A stretch of 64,000 nucleotides of DNA from Sphaerulina vaccinii (Eukaryota; Ascomycota; Dothideomycetes; Mycosphaerellales; Mycosphaerellaceae). Every line of letters starts with the position of its first letter. Positions within the stretch are counted from its first letter, which is position 1. Below, piece after piece: positions 54,743-64,000 of the stretch. The translations under genes and the position numbers were made by a program. The notes below the pieces were generated by a model. It was not told where the DNA came from. It ran no database searches and saw only the letters and a program-made list of their open reading frames with translations. The stretch is from the NCBI GenBank assembly GCA_022570795.1, contig JAKUDP010000028.1, forward strand, positions 868,001 through 932,000, read 5' to 3'.

Positions 54743-56352
54743 CTAGTATACACCAGGCAAGATCCTCCACCTCACAATCTTACAGTACTTCTCCCAGTCG
54801 GCGCCATATTTGCGCCTGCATTTCGCCTCGTCTCGCATCTCACGATGAATGAGCAGAATGGCAAAGTAGAGCATGTAGAAGTACGTGATGGGGATTCCAG
54901 CGCCTTTCATGCCATCTGTGCTCACCAAGCGCGACCCTTCGAACAGGATAGATGGTGTTAGCTTGTACCCTGCGGCCAGTGTTGGCAGGCAGTAAGACCA
55001 GCTCATCAGCCAGTCGCCCAGGTAGTTGATGTGTCTGGCAGTTCCCCACCAGCCAGTGGTGAGCAGTCGAGAACCAGTTGAGGTCTCAATGTACTTCAGA
55101 TGCGCGACCTTTGGATCGTTCGGGTTCGTACGGAAGACATTCTTCTCGTTGTTGGTGGCACGGAAGATGTAGTAGCCCGTAGCTTGAATGGCGAGGATTA
55201 TTGTCACGTACAGTGGACCGAGAGCAACAGGGTGCACGCTGAGGTATTTGGCCTGAATGGAGTAGATAAATGGTACCCAGACCAAGTCGCCGAACGAGAG
55301 CATGAAGCCGAAGCCATCAGTGGTCAGGTCCATTGTAGTGAGAATGGCCGGCTCCATGTACAGAGCATCGAAAACGTACACAGCCTGGGAGATGACCACA
55401 ATAACTGCAGACATGTTAGCTGAAGGTAATGTCCGCCAAATGAATCCGACTTACGCATGGAATCAGTGATATAGCCATAGCTCTTGTACTGCTTGGCCGC
55501 GAAAGCCAGATCGAGCAACACCCAAGCAATCATGCCCGGTCGAAGCTCCATAAAGCTCTTGATATCGATCTCGCCAACGAATGGAATATGCACGCGGGGG
55601 TTGAGCTCGCGGCCAATGTACCAGTCGTACAGAATGTTTCCACTGTGACCACCAGCCGCTAGCTCACGCATCTCCGTATTGCCAGCCTTAACTTGGAACG
55701 ACTTCAAGTAGACGAATATCGCGAGGGCGTATGCGATGATGATGTTCGTAGTTAAAAGCTGGATGTAGTTGCGATTGATGAAGGTCCAGACCTGGAAGTC
55801 GGGTCCTGCAAGGACAGTGCCTGCACCACACGCGACGAAGATGGTGACTGCCGAGAGGAAGGCATTGAATCTGTACTTCAGACGTCCGCCTGTCCTCAGC
55901 TCCGTACCGAGCACCTCTTGCGCTGGGAGCAGGACGTAGAGCAGCAGGCTGAGGCCATACCAGAAGAGCGTACCCAGCACCGCTTCCGTGTTGATGAGAC
56001 CCGACCAGCCTGGCCAACCCACTTCAGCCTTGAGCGTGTCGAGCGCGTGCTGCCAGGGCGCCTTGTTGGATAGTGTTGGTGGTGTGAAGAGCTTCGAGGG
56101 CGAGAGCAGCGATGGCGGTGGACATCCCGACACGTCGTTGCAGAGGAAGCCAAAGGCGTAGCAGGCGATGGGGAGTCCGAATGAGATCAAGGACGCGCCG
56201 ATGCTGTGGGACAGACAGAGTCAGTTTTCTGTAATACTCTCCAAAACGCGTCGCATGGATGTCGGTTATACTCACGGCCCTCCGAACTCGTAGCCATGTG
56301 GTTCTTCCACTGCTGGCACAGTCTTACGCGCCACTGCTTTGGTGCGTGCCAT
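54743..56352 (-). CDS. ERG24: Sterol C-14 reductase (Erg24/erg-3 type)
   Basis: Three exons, 56352..56276, 56203..55455 and 55404..54743, introns 72 and 50 nt; 495 aa. Many hydrophobic segments as expected of the ERG4/ERG24 family. Signature regions are the LNPRVHIPFVGEIDIKSFME and LRPGMIAW stretch, WGTARHINYLGDWLMSWSYCLP near the C terminus, and the terminal HREMRDEAKCRRKYGADWEKYC. The ARHxNYLGD form and the NPRV..FVGE segment fit C-14 rather than C-24(28) reductases. It reduces the delta-14 bond of the demethylated sterol with NADPH in the ER during ergosterol synthesis and is the main target of morpholine fungicides. Confidence 0.92.
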
Positions 56353-56639
56353 TACTGCTGCACGTTAGACTCTGCGATGTGCAAATGTGATGAAGGAGAA
56401 AGGTCAGCAAGTAAACAGCCAACATCGAACCACCTGCACGATTAAATCGCGTCCGCAATGACGATGAGGCTGAAGCTCTCCTCCGTAGTCTGTGCACAAA
56501 CCAAGCCACCCATGGATCGTACGTTCAGTCTTAAGTTCTTAACAAGTGATACGCGAATACAATATGCATCTGCCATGCTGTTCTTGTTGACTTGTTCTGT
56601 ATACCAGTAATAATGTTGCATCGTTGTACAACAACTACA

Positions 56640-57764
56640 CTACTCGTCATTCACACTTCCGTCAACGAAACTGCCGTCCTGACTCTCGCCTCGCTCCATT
56701 TCAGGAGCTGTGATGGCGCTGACAATACTCGTTGTGCTGCCAACCCTGTGAAGCTTCTGACGCTTCTTGACATGCAGCGCTTCCTCTTCGTCGTCGTCTC
56801 CTAACTCGTCTCGATCACGTTTCGCATCACCAATCGAACTTGGTGCTGGTGAGCTTCGAGCCGTGCTGGCATCTTTGTCCTTGTCCTTATCCTTCGACGG
56901 CCGCTGCGCAGCTAGGCTCTTGGGGAGTTTTCCGTTGGCAGTCTTATCTTTCTTCACTTTTTCCTTAAGGCCTTTCTTGAGCAGCTTCTTACGCACGCCT
57001 CCAGCACCTTTGACAGCAGAGTCTCCGTCCTCGCCTTCACCTGCGCCCTCCTTGCCATTGCCATCCTGGCTTGGATTAGGCGTTCCTCCCCGAGATCCAT
57101 TGGGTGTACCATTCATCTTCGCCATGGCGTTCCTACTCGCCGCACGTCCACTAAGACCCATGCACTGCTCCAGATGCTTCGCGAATCTCGTGATAAGCAA
57201 GCTTCGTTTACAGCTTGGACATGTGTGCCAGGGCACATATTCGCCCTTTTTCAGCTTCTCGTCGATCTTACTAGCCTTCTTCTCGCCTTTCTCCAGCTTC
57301 TGATTGCCAGCTTTCTTGTCGTCTTCGGCCTCTCCATTGGGCGACGGGGGTCCTTCAGGGTTATGATCCTCGCTGGCAGGAGTACCATCGTCCTTCTTGC
57401 TGTTCTTCTGTGCTTCTCGCTCTTTCTTCGTGAGAGGTCTACCAGTAACATCACTCTTGAGGAACGGATTGCCGTATATATCATGCCCTGGCTTTCTTGC
57501 CCATGGCTTGCGATCACAGTAGTTTGTATTGCTCGGAGGATCGCCAGTAGTCCCTCTTACGCGAGGCGCGAGAGGAGGATCAAGCAGTCGAGGGAGGTTG
57601 CATGTATCGCAGTGTGGAAGTCGAGTCTTGGGATCGAGCGAGGCGACAAGCATCTTGTGCTCACGATGCCGATGCACCACGATGTTGTGGATGATCGTTT
57701 TCAGGGCATCGTCGAATACCTGTTTGGCAATATCTGCAATGTTGGGCTCCTTGGAGTTAGACAT
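56640..57764 (-). CDS. SGF11: SAGA complex deubiquitinase-module subunit Sgf11
   Basis: Single exon, 374 aa. The N-terminal helix (IADIAKQVFDDALKTIIHNIVV) corresponds to the Sgf11 helix that packs on Sus1. The zinc finger HTCPSCKRSLLITRFAKHLEQCMGLSGRAASR matches the Sgf11 finger that contacts the Ubp8 catalytic domain and the nucleosome. Charged Lys/Glu/Asp-rich linkers lie between and after these, and there is a likely nuclear signal VKKRQKLHR near the end. Yeast Sgf11 is only about 100 aa; the filamentous fungal form is long, as here. Role: histone H2B deubiquitination within SAGA. Confidence 0.88.
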   Translation of the reverse strand: MSNSKEPNIADIAKQVFDDALKTIIHNIVVHRHREHKMLVASLDPKTRLPHCDTCNLPRLLDPPLAPRVRGTTGDPPSNTNYCDRKPWARKPGHDIYGNPFLKSDVTGRPLTKKEREAQKNSKKDDGTPASEDHNPEGPPSPNGEAEDDKKAGNQKLEKGEKKASKIDEKLKKGEYVPWHTCPSCKRSLLITRFAKHLEQCMGLSGRAASRNAMAKMNGTPNGSRGGTPNPSQDGNGKEGAGEGEDGDSAVKGAGGVRKKLLKKGLKEKVKKDKTANGKLPKSLAAQRPSKDKDKDKDASTARSSPAPSSIGDAKRDRDELGDDDEEEALHVKKRQKLHRVGSTTSIVSAITAPEMERGESQDGSFVDGSVNDE

Positions 57765-58052
57765 GATGTCTGGTTGGTACGAATATCGTCTGCTGCAATA
57801 TCACTTCAGCCATATGTCGCGTGGTGTACTTGTCAGTGATAGCAACCAAAGCGCGACTCGGCCTGGAATCGGAGTCTCAGATGAAGGAAGCGTGACTAAG
57901 CAAAGCAGCAGGGGCAAGCAGCATTCACACAGGAGGCGTCAACACTCTACCAAACACCAACTGAACAACAGACATTGTCATTGTCGACCTGATATACACG
58001 AGAGTGTAATTAAAATTCCGATCCTATGTGCACTACCATACATAGTGGCCGA

Positions 58053-58912
58053 CTAGACACATCGTCCACCATCCACTGGGATGTCTATTCCAGTCAAGAA
58101 ATCGGCCTCATCGCTGATGAGAAACGCACAAGTATTCGCGACATCTCGAGGCGTCGATCCGCGACCCAGTGGAATAGTTGCCATGAACGTGGCCTGGTTC
58201 TCTGGTTTCCCAAGGAAAGAGTCGGTCCTACACTCTTCGTTAAATCAGGTTCATATGGATCCGATACGCACAACTTACAATCCTGTCCCGAGGCCTACAA
58301 CAGGACACACTGTTGTGAAACGAATGTTGTCCTTGGCGTACTCGACTGCCATACTCTTGGAAGCATTGATGACTGCTGCCTTGGACGCGTTGTACCAGGT
58401 GAGGCCTCCACGAGGTCTGATGCCAGCCGTCGAAGCAGTGGTTACGAACGAGCCACCGGTGCCTTGCTTCTGAAGATATGGAACGAGGACTTGGGTGGAG
58501 ATGTATACTGCCTTCACGTTGACTCCAAAAACCCTGTCGTACTCCTCATCTGTGACTTCAGTGGTTGGCTATGAACAGAATGTTAGCATTCTCGTTCTCA
58601 TCGTTCACAGCAGAAGACTCTTGTACTCACCTTATTTCTGTAGGTCCAGCCGGCATTGTTGACAATCGCATCGATCTTGCCGAACTTGTTGTGACAGAAA
58701 TCTCTCAGCGCCTCCCAGTCCGCCTTGCTGGTCACATCTGTTCGTTGGAACTCGCACTTCAGCTCGTCCGCCGACTTTTGGCCAACATCTTCTACGAAGT
58801 CTGCAATGACCACTTTGGCACCTTCTTCCACGAACTTTTGAACAATGCCCTTGCCAAAGCCACCTCCACCACCTGTCACGATCGCAACCTTTCCTTCAAG
58901 ACGGCCTGGCAT
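58053..58912 (-). CDS. Classical short-chain dehydrogenase/reductase
   Basis: Three exons, 58912..58631, 58568..58279 and 58227..58053, introns 62 and 51 nt; 248 aa. Seen are TGGGGGFGKG (cofactor binding), NNAG, Ser of TTASTAG, Tyr and Lys of WYNASKAAV and the C-terminal LTGIDIPVDGGRCV. The second donor/acceptor pair restores LGTGLTDSFLGKPE, as in the FabG-like fungal SDRs. An Asp in VVIADF at the end of strand 2 suggests NAD rather than NADP. It is next to dihydroxyacetone kinase and a Zn2Cys6 gene, so a role in a small-carbohydrate or polyol pathway is conceivable. Substrate unknown. Confidence 0.9.
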
Positions 58913-59595
58913 GTTTGTGAATGATCTCTTGCTGGATAGAGAGCTTTGGGCAATGAAGAAAAATCAAGTAGCGTATGGTAAGATGTTTGAGACTTTTTAT
59001 GAGATTTACAAAGGCAGCCAACTTGAAGACTTATGAGCAATGCTGTCTTATGCGTTCATATGCTCAGAACTCCTCTTTGGCCCCGCAATGTGTTCATGCG
59101 GGAACCTTGTGGGCGAGGTGGGGCACGGGTTTATTGCTACCACGAGAACTGGAGCTTATTCCCAGATATGAATGGTGAAGGTGTAGCGAAAGCACAGGAC
59201 GTCCAGTTTAATAAGGGCTGGCGAAAGTGAACGTTGCCGGCGTCTCACAGCAGGCAGCACTGACTACGAGGACAGCGTCACGTTTCAAGCGATGTCGGAC
59301 CGACATCTGAGAACGGAGAGCATTGGAATTTCTGTTCAGCGGATCGCGATGCTCTGCGATTCGGAACACACCAAGCAATCGAAAGCAGAGACAGTGCACG
59401 CCGGTAAGGAACAGTGCACGCTCGAGCCTTGGTTCTTGCTCGGTCATGATGATTGTAGCGACAGAGACAGAGGTGTCTGTGGATATTATTGTGGTACATC
59501 AGGGAAGATTATGTGCAATACCAAACATGGCGCGGCTCCAGCAGATCATGAAAGATGGCAGATATCTAGCCTGTTAGCCAGAGGCATAAGCATAC
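58913..59595. other. Intergenic region between the SDR and dihydroxyacetone kinase genes
   Basis: SDR promoter and 3' flank of the kinase gene. Open frames at 59292-59720 overlap the last kinase exon on the other strand and are not supported. Confidence 0.5.
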
Positions 59596-61647
59596 TCATT
59601 TCTGCAGTCCTTCCAGCAGCCCACGCAGGAAAATCGACGCTGCTTTGGCTCCTGGATCAGGCGGTGCTCCTTCTTGACTTTCTGCTGATTCACCAACATA
59701 TGTTGCTGCATGACTGTTAGCTTCGTGTTGACTCTTGCCGGTATTGGTGTTGCAACGAGAACTCACCACGACCGAACTTGGCCTTCATCCCAGCTGTATT
59801 ATCCGCGCCGACCTCTGCTGCTTGGACAGCTTTCTGGAAGTCGGCGTCTGTCTCCAAAGACTCGCAGAAAGGAATCAAGGAATCCATGACCGTCCTGCTT
59901 CCTTGCCTAGCGCTTGTATATGACTGAAGATTCCTCAGTGCAGCGCCTGCTGCTTGGCCAGCGCTCTTGGTATCCATAGTGAATTTGCTTTCGTCCTTCG
60001 CATATGCCTGTCGCAGACTGCTCGTGAAAGAAGCAAGGATGATGCTGATTATAGCGCCCAGTGTGCCTCCGATCTCCTCTACAGCCTCGCCAATCTGGTC
60101 TAGGATGTAGAAGAGCGTACCCTGTTTCGCAAGTCCAGCGTCTAGTTTTGATAACACTCCTTGACACATGCCGACCACGGCTTCACCACAGTCTCCGTCG
60201 CCCATCTGGATGTCCCACTTGGTAAGATCAGGCTCTACCTTGATAGCAGCATCGCAGGCAGTTCGTAATGACTGTTCTAGCAGCTTAGGATTCACGGTGG
60301 GCCCTCTCTGTGCTTGTCCTTCTTCTGCAGCTACCTCAGCAACCTTGGCCTTGTCCTTCACTTTGACGATGTCACGATAACCGTTCTTTGGCCAGGCTGG
60401 TGCTTGAGTTTCCATATCCAGAAGGTGCAAAACCGTATCGACCGAGGTCTTGGTATCTCGTTCTATTCCCGATACATTCAGAAGACTAATGGACCAGCCA
60501 GGAGCGTTCAAAGAGGTCTCGAATGTCGATACATATAGTCGAGCAGGAACGATCTTCCAGTCTTGCGATAGTACCTTGCGTGTTACTGTAGTCAAGGCTT
60601 CGAGCTCGAAATTGGACATGCCTACAGGTGAACGTCAGCACTTATACCGAGGGACATCGTGTCGCTCACATCCTGAGAATCGGTCTTACCTCCAAAGTTG
60701 TTGATCAGTAATAGTACGACGTCGTCAGGCTTGAACTCGACAAAGGCTCTATCTTGATCGCTTGGCTCGAGGCAATACTTCAGCATATCTGCAACTAGTT
60801 GTTCGACCTTGGGCATGGGTGATATTTCGTGTAACCCTGGCTCGTTGTGTATGCCCTGGAGTGATAGGTCAGTTCGATCTCGTAGGGAAGCAGTATACCT
60901 CTTTGATACATACCATTCCTAGAACCACCACATCCTCAGGTATCGCTTTGTGGTGTTCGCGTCCTGGTATATGACAATGATCCAGCGACGAGCCGACAGT
61001 AACGGCATTAGCGTTCACGGCGTAGCCAATCTCCATAATATTCTCGAAGCTATAACCAGCTTCAGAGGCACTACCACAGAGTTTGAGTACAAACATATTG
61101 GCTGCTAGACCTCGCCGACCTGTATTCTCCGTCTGCTTTCTACCTGCGTATGATCATTCATATGTCAGCACATATCTCAGAAAGGCCATTACGAGGTAGA
61201 ACATCCCTTCTGCTGGGGACTTCACTCACCTAGTGCAACATCGTCTGTCATACGGAGCACACCGATCTTGTAGCCCATCCCAACTGCCTTCTCTCTAGCT
61301 AGACCAAAGTGCAAGTTATCACCTGTGTAATTCGTAATGCAAAGAATGATGCCAGCATCTGATCCAACATGAGATATGGCTGCCATGATCTGCTTGGTGG
61401 CAGGACTAGCAAAGACCTCGCCATTCACCGCAGCTGCAAGCATGCCATCTCCCACATAGCCTGACCATGCTGGCTCATGGCCACTACCTCCTCCTGATAT
61501 GACACTGACTTTGGTCGGCTGGTGCGTCTGCGAGTAGACGACTTTGTTCGGCGCGTCGAGGGCCAGGTGATTGTTCCTCGCGACTAGCGATTCTAGCCCT
61601 TGGACTACAACACCTTCGGTCTGAGGAAAGAAGTGCTTGGTGCTCAT
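59596..61647 (-). CDS. Dihydroxyacetone kinase
   Basis: Five exons, 61647..61230, 61143..60914, 60855..60690, 60621..59767 and 59705..59596; introns 58-86 nt; 592 aa, close to the yeast Dak1/Dak2 length. The N-terminal DakK domain has SGGGSGHEPAWSGYVG and the substrate-linking His in DHCHIPGR. The C-terminal DakL domain has MGDGDCGEAV (Asp residues binding Mg-ATP) and IGGTLGAIISIILASF. The last exon was placed with the acceptor at 59706 so that KFGR joins ATYVGES as in the family. It phosphorylates dihydroxyacetone (and glyceraldehyde) in the cytosol, serving glycerol/methanol-type metabolism and detoxification. It is divergent from the Zn2Cys6 gene. Confidence 0.94.
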
Positions 61648-62038
61648 GATCGCTACGTAGTCGACAAGAATGCTCAACCAGGACGGATTACGACAAGAGT
61701 ATCACGATTCGACGCCAACGCCAGCGATATCAGCCAGCTGTAGCCATACCTGCAATGGTAGCCATGTGGCATCAGACCCCCGCCTCGAGCTTGGTCCCGC
61801 CCGGCGAGCCATTGACTGAGCAAAACGATGCACGTCAGGTCAGATGCCGATGCAGTGCATGGTGCAAAGAGCAGCTGTGAGCTGTGAGCGAGAAAGCGGA
61901 GGTCAAGCTCCACTCCGAGATCGCGCCTTCCCCACATTTGGCAACAAGCGCAGAGCACTTTCCACTCTCTTCGACTGCCTCGCCTCGAGTCTGTACCACA
62001 ACAACCAAGTGAAACCTCAAAACCACGAGACGACCAAT
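61648..62038. promoter_or_regulatory. Divergent promoter region of the kinase and Zn2Cys6 genes
   Basis: 391 bp between start codons; no ORF of its own. Shared control of the pair is plausible. Confidence 0.45.
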
Positions 62039-64000
62039 ATGCAAGCGCCCACTGGGCCAGTGCGTAAGCAACGCAAGAGTCGCGGACGGGGCCTTCGCAC
62101 CACGACAGGCTGGTATGATTGCCGAGTTCTCATCATGCCCCATATGCTCATTTAGTTCACTTCACTTCTCTCACGCGTTCCTTTCGCGCTCGGAGTTGGC
62201 TTGGCTGGGTCTGTGCTGACTTTGGTGTCAATAGCTCCATATGTCGGAAAAGGCATATGAAATGTGACGAAGTCAAACCACAATGCGGTCCATGTGCAAA
62301 GGGTGACAGGCCATGTGTTTATGGACCTCTACCACCAGAACTCGATACTCCAAGAGCAAGCAATGTAGGCTCTGGTCAGCCGTATTATGCAGCTTCTGCA
62401 GAGGCACCTTCGCCAATCCAAGAGCGGCTCCCGCGAGAAAGTATCGCCACAGAGTATCCCACAGAGCCAGGAGCAGCACAACTTGCGCCTGTAGAGCATG
62501 CCGAGAGTCGCATAGGCAGGCAATGGCCTCCTACGCCCATTGATGACGCCGCGCAGATCACAAGCCCGCAGAGCAACTACAGTAATTCAACAGGCTATGG
62601 AACTGAAGTTGCACCTCTGCGTTGGTTTGGTCTTCTAGCAGGCGATGCCGCCACCGGCTCACTTGATGTACCATCTCTTGAAGTGCTAGGCGACGCTGCA
62701 CTTGCACGCCGACATGAGACACATGCTGATGGCGCCTCAGCTCCGGAGGTAGCACGACCCATGAGCAGGCCATACTTTGGTCTGGAGGGCTTTGCCGCGC
62801 AGAATCCATCAAAGTTGCTACAGATCTCAGCACTTTCTCCAACCACGAACGGCGCCAACGGCGCAGAAGACGAACGACAACATTGGCAGACTGTCGAACC
62901 GATACAGCTCAAGGATCACGAGTTCGACATCTTTCAGCGTTTTGTGACAGGTATCAGTTTGTGGATTGATCTGTTCGATCCGCTCAAGCATTTCTCGACC
63001 TTCGTCCCCCATCTGGCGTTGCACAATGAAGGATTGATGAAAGCACTCCTGGCTTTAGGTGATTACATTTCTTCTTCGAAAACAATTATAGCTTCAGTCT
63101 TTGAGTCTAGAGGAAAGACACCCTGCTAATTGATGTACAGGAGCAAGACATCTCTCGATCAAGCCAATACGTACAGGTGAAGCCATTGTCGACCGCACCG
63201 CTGCTGTACAGTATTATTATGAGACGTTACGATATTTACAGACAGCGATGAGATACACCACCTACAAGAATAGCCTTGAGCTTCTCGCTACATCGCTGAT
63301 AGTGAGCACCTATGAAATGATCGACGGCGCGGGCAATGGCTGGGAGAGACATCTGAAAGGTGTCTTCTGGATACAACGCAGTCGTGAGATTAATGGCGAG
63401 TCTGGAGGCCTGGAACAGGCAATCTGGTGGGCCTGGCTACGGCAGGACGTGTGGGCCGCTTTCCGTGAGAATCGGCGTTGCTTCAGCTTCTTTAAGCCTA
63501 CCATAGTGCGTATCTCTCCAGGCTACCGAAGAAATGTCATGTGCTGACTTGCTCCAAGACATATCAAATGATGAACATATGGGACATGGCTTCTCGCGTG
63601 GTCTATATCCTTGCCCAGGCGGTCAACTACAGCTCACGAGAGGAGAAGCAGTCTGGGGAGGCCGACCTCACCAGCCGTATCTTGAAGGCAAACACTCTAC
63701 TTCATATGCTCGATGAGTGGCAAGGAAGTATCAGCATCCACTTCAAACCACTTCCAGTTGGTGAGTTTCATGACCATTTGAATCTGGACCAATGCCAAAC
63801 CGAGTCCTAAGTACTGACAGTCGAACAGAAGGACCATCCAATCGAGCTTTTCGACCACTATGGATCCACCCCCCTGCTTTCGGAGTTTCGCTACAGATGG
63901 CCTGTATGGCACGAATACTGTTACTCATACATCAACCTGCCGCAGGAGGATATCTAGAGTACTTGCAGCGGGACAAGGTCATCTCCGAGTGTATTGACAC
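62039..64000 (+). CDS. Zn2Cys6 transcription factor with fungal-specific domain (3' end outside window)
   Basis: Five exons seen, 62039..62112, 62235..63058, 63141..63505, 63559..63760 and 63829..64000; 545 residues so far and still open at the edge. The basic N terminus (GPVRKQRKSRGRGLR) precedes the cluster GCSICRKRHMKCDEVKPQCGPCAKGDRPC, with the first intron (122 nt) splitting it just after the first Cys begins, a very common position in this family. After a variable linker the middle-homology-type helical region includes FVTGISLWIDLFDPLKHFS, YETLRYLQTAMRYTTYKNSL and WWAWLRQDVWAAFRENRRC. It probably regulates genes of metabolism; the adjacent DAK and SDR genes are candidates. Confidence 0.85.

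Noticed and set aside
1..64000. tRNA, rRNA genes or CRISPR arrays
   Set aside because: No B-box-like tRNA signature with a fitting A-box, no rRNA-like sequence and no spaced repeat array were found by eye; TTCGAATCC near 16637 lies inside an intron without a tRNA fold.

Overview
The window is nuclear DNA of a filamentous ascomycete. Genes carry short (about 45-75 nt) GT-AG introns. One transposon is peppered with the C-to-T changes typical of repeat-induced point mutation (RIP). The centre holds a non-reducing polyketide gene cluster of the anthraquinone type. Gene content and cluster style suggest a Dothideomycete, perhaps Mycosphaerellaceae, but the sequence does not fix the species. Exon structures below were worked out by eye from splice signals, reading frame and family conservation.

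Layout. 0-5 kb: an LRR protein with a PP1-docking-like motif (open at the left window edge) and ribosomal protein uL18 (RPL5). 6.8-12.5 kb: an MFS monocarboxylate-type transporter, an NADH-cytochrome b5 reductase and a wax-synthase-like MBOAT acyltransferase. 12.9-27.4 kb: the polyketide cluster, with a SnoaL-like protein, an EthD-domain protein, an NmrA-like oxidoreductase, a scytalone-dehydratase-like protein, a T3HN/versicolorin-reductase-like SDR, a metallo-beta-lactamase thioesterase and a SAT-KS-AT-PT-ACP synthase without a TE domain. A decayed gene fragment, possibly from a terpene synthase, lies inside the cluster.

28-35 kb: SAC1 phosphoinositide phosphatase and a Rab5 GTPase (divergent pair), then a 12-exon DUF2461 gene with a 5-nt micro-exon. 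35.06-38.92 kb: a RIP-degraded hAT transposon bounded by 11-bp inverted repeats. 41.7-47.7 kb: a Zn2Cys6 protein, the ASC-1/TRIP4 (Rqt4) homologue and an HMG-box protein. 50.6-58 kb: the Acl4-like and Gir2-like pair (divergent, both ribosome-related), a methyltransferase, sterol C-14 reductase and the SAGA subunit Sgf11. 58-64 kb: an SDR, dihydroxyacetone kinase and a Zn2Cys6 regulator that runs off the right edge.

The polyketide genes make biochemical sense together. A TE-less synthase plus a discrete MBL thioesterase is the atrochrysone carboxylic acid pair of emodin/monodictyphenone/cladofulvin-type pathways. EthD proteins of such clusters decarboxylate that acid. The SDR and scytalone-dehydratase-like pair are the enzymes that convert emodin-type to chrysophanol-type anthraquinones. 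The product is an inference; no anthrone oxygenase, P450, GST or pathway regulator was seen in the window.
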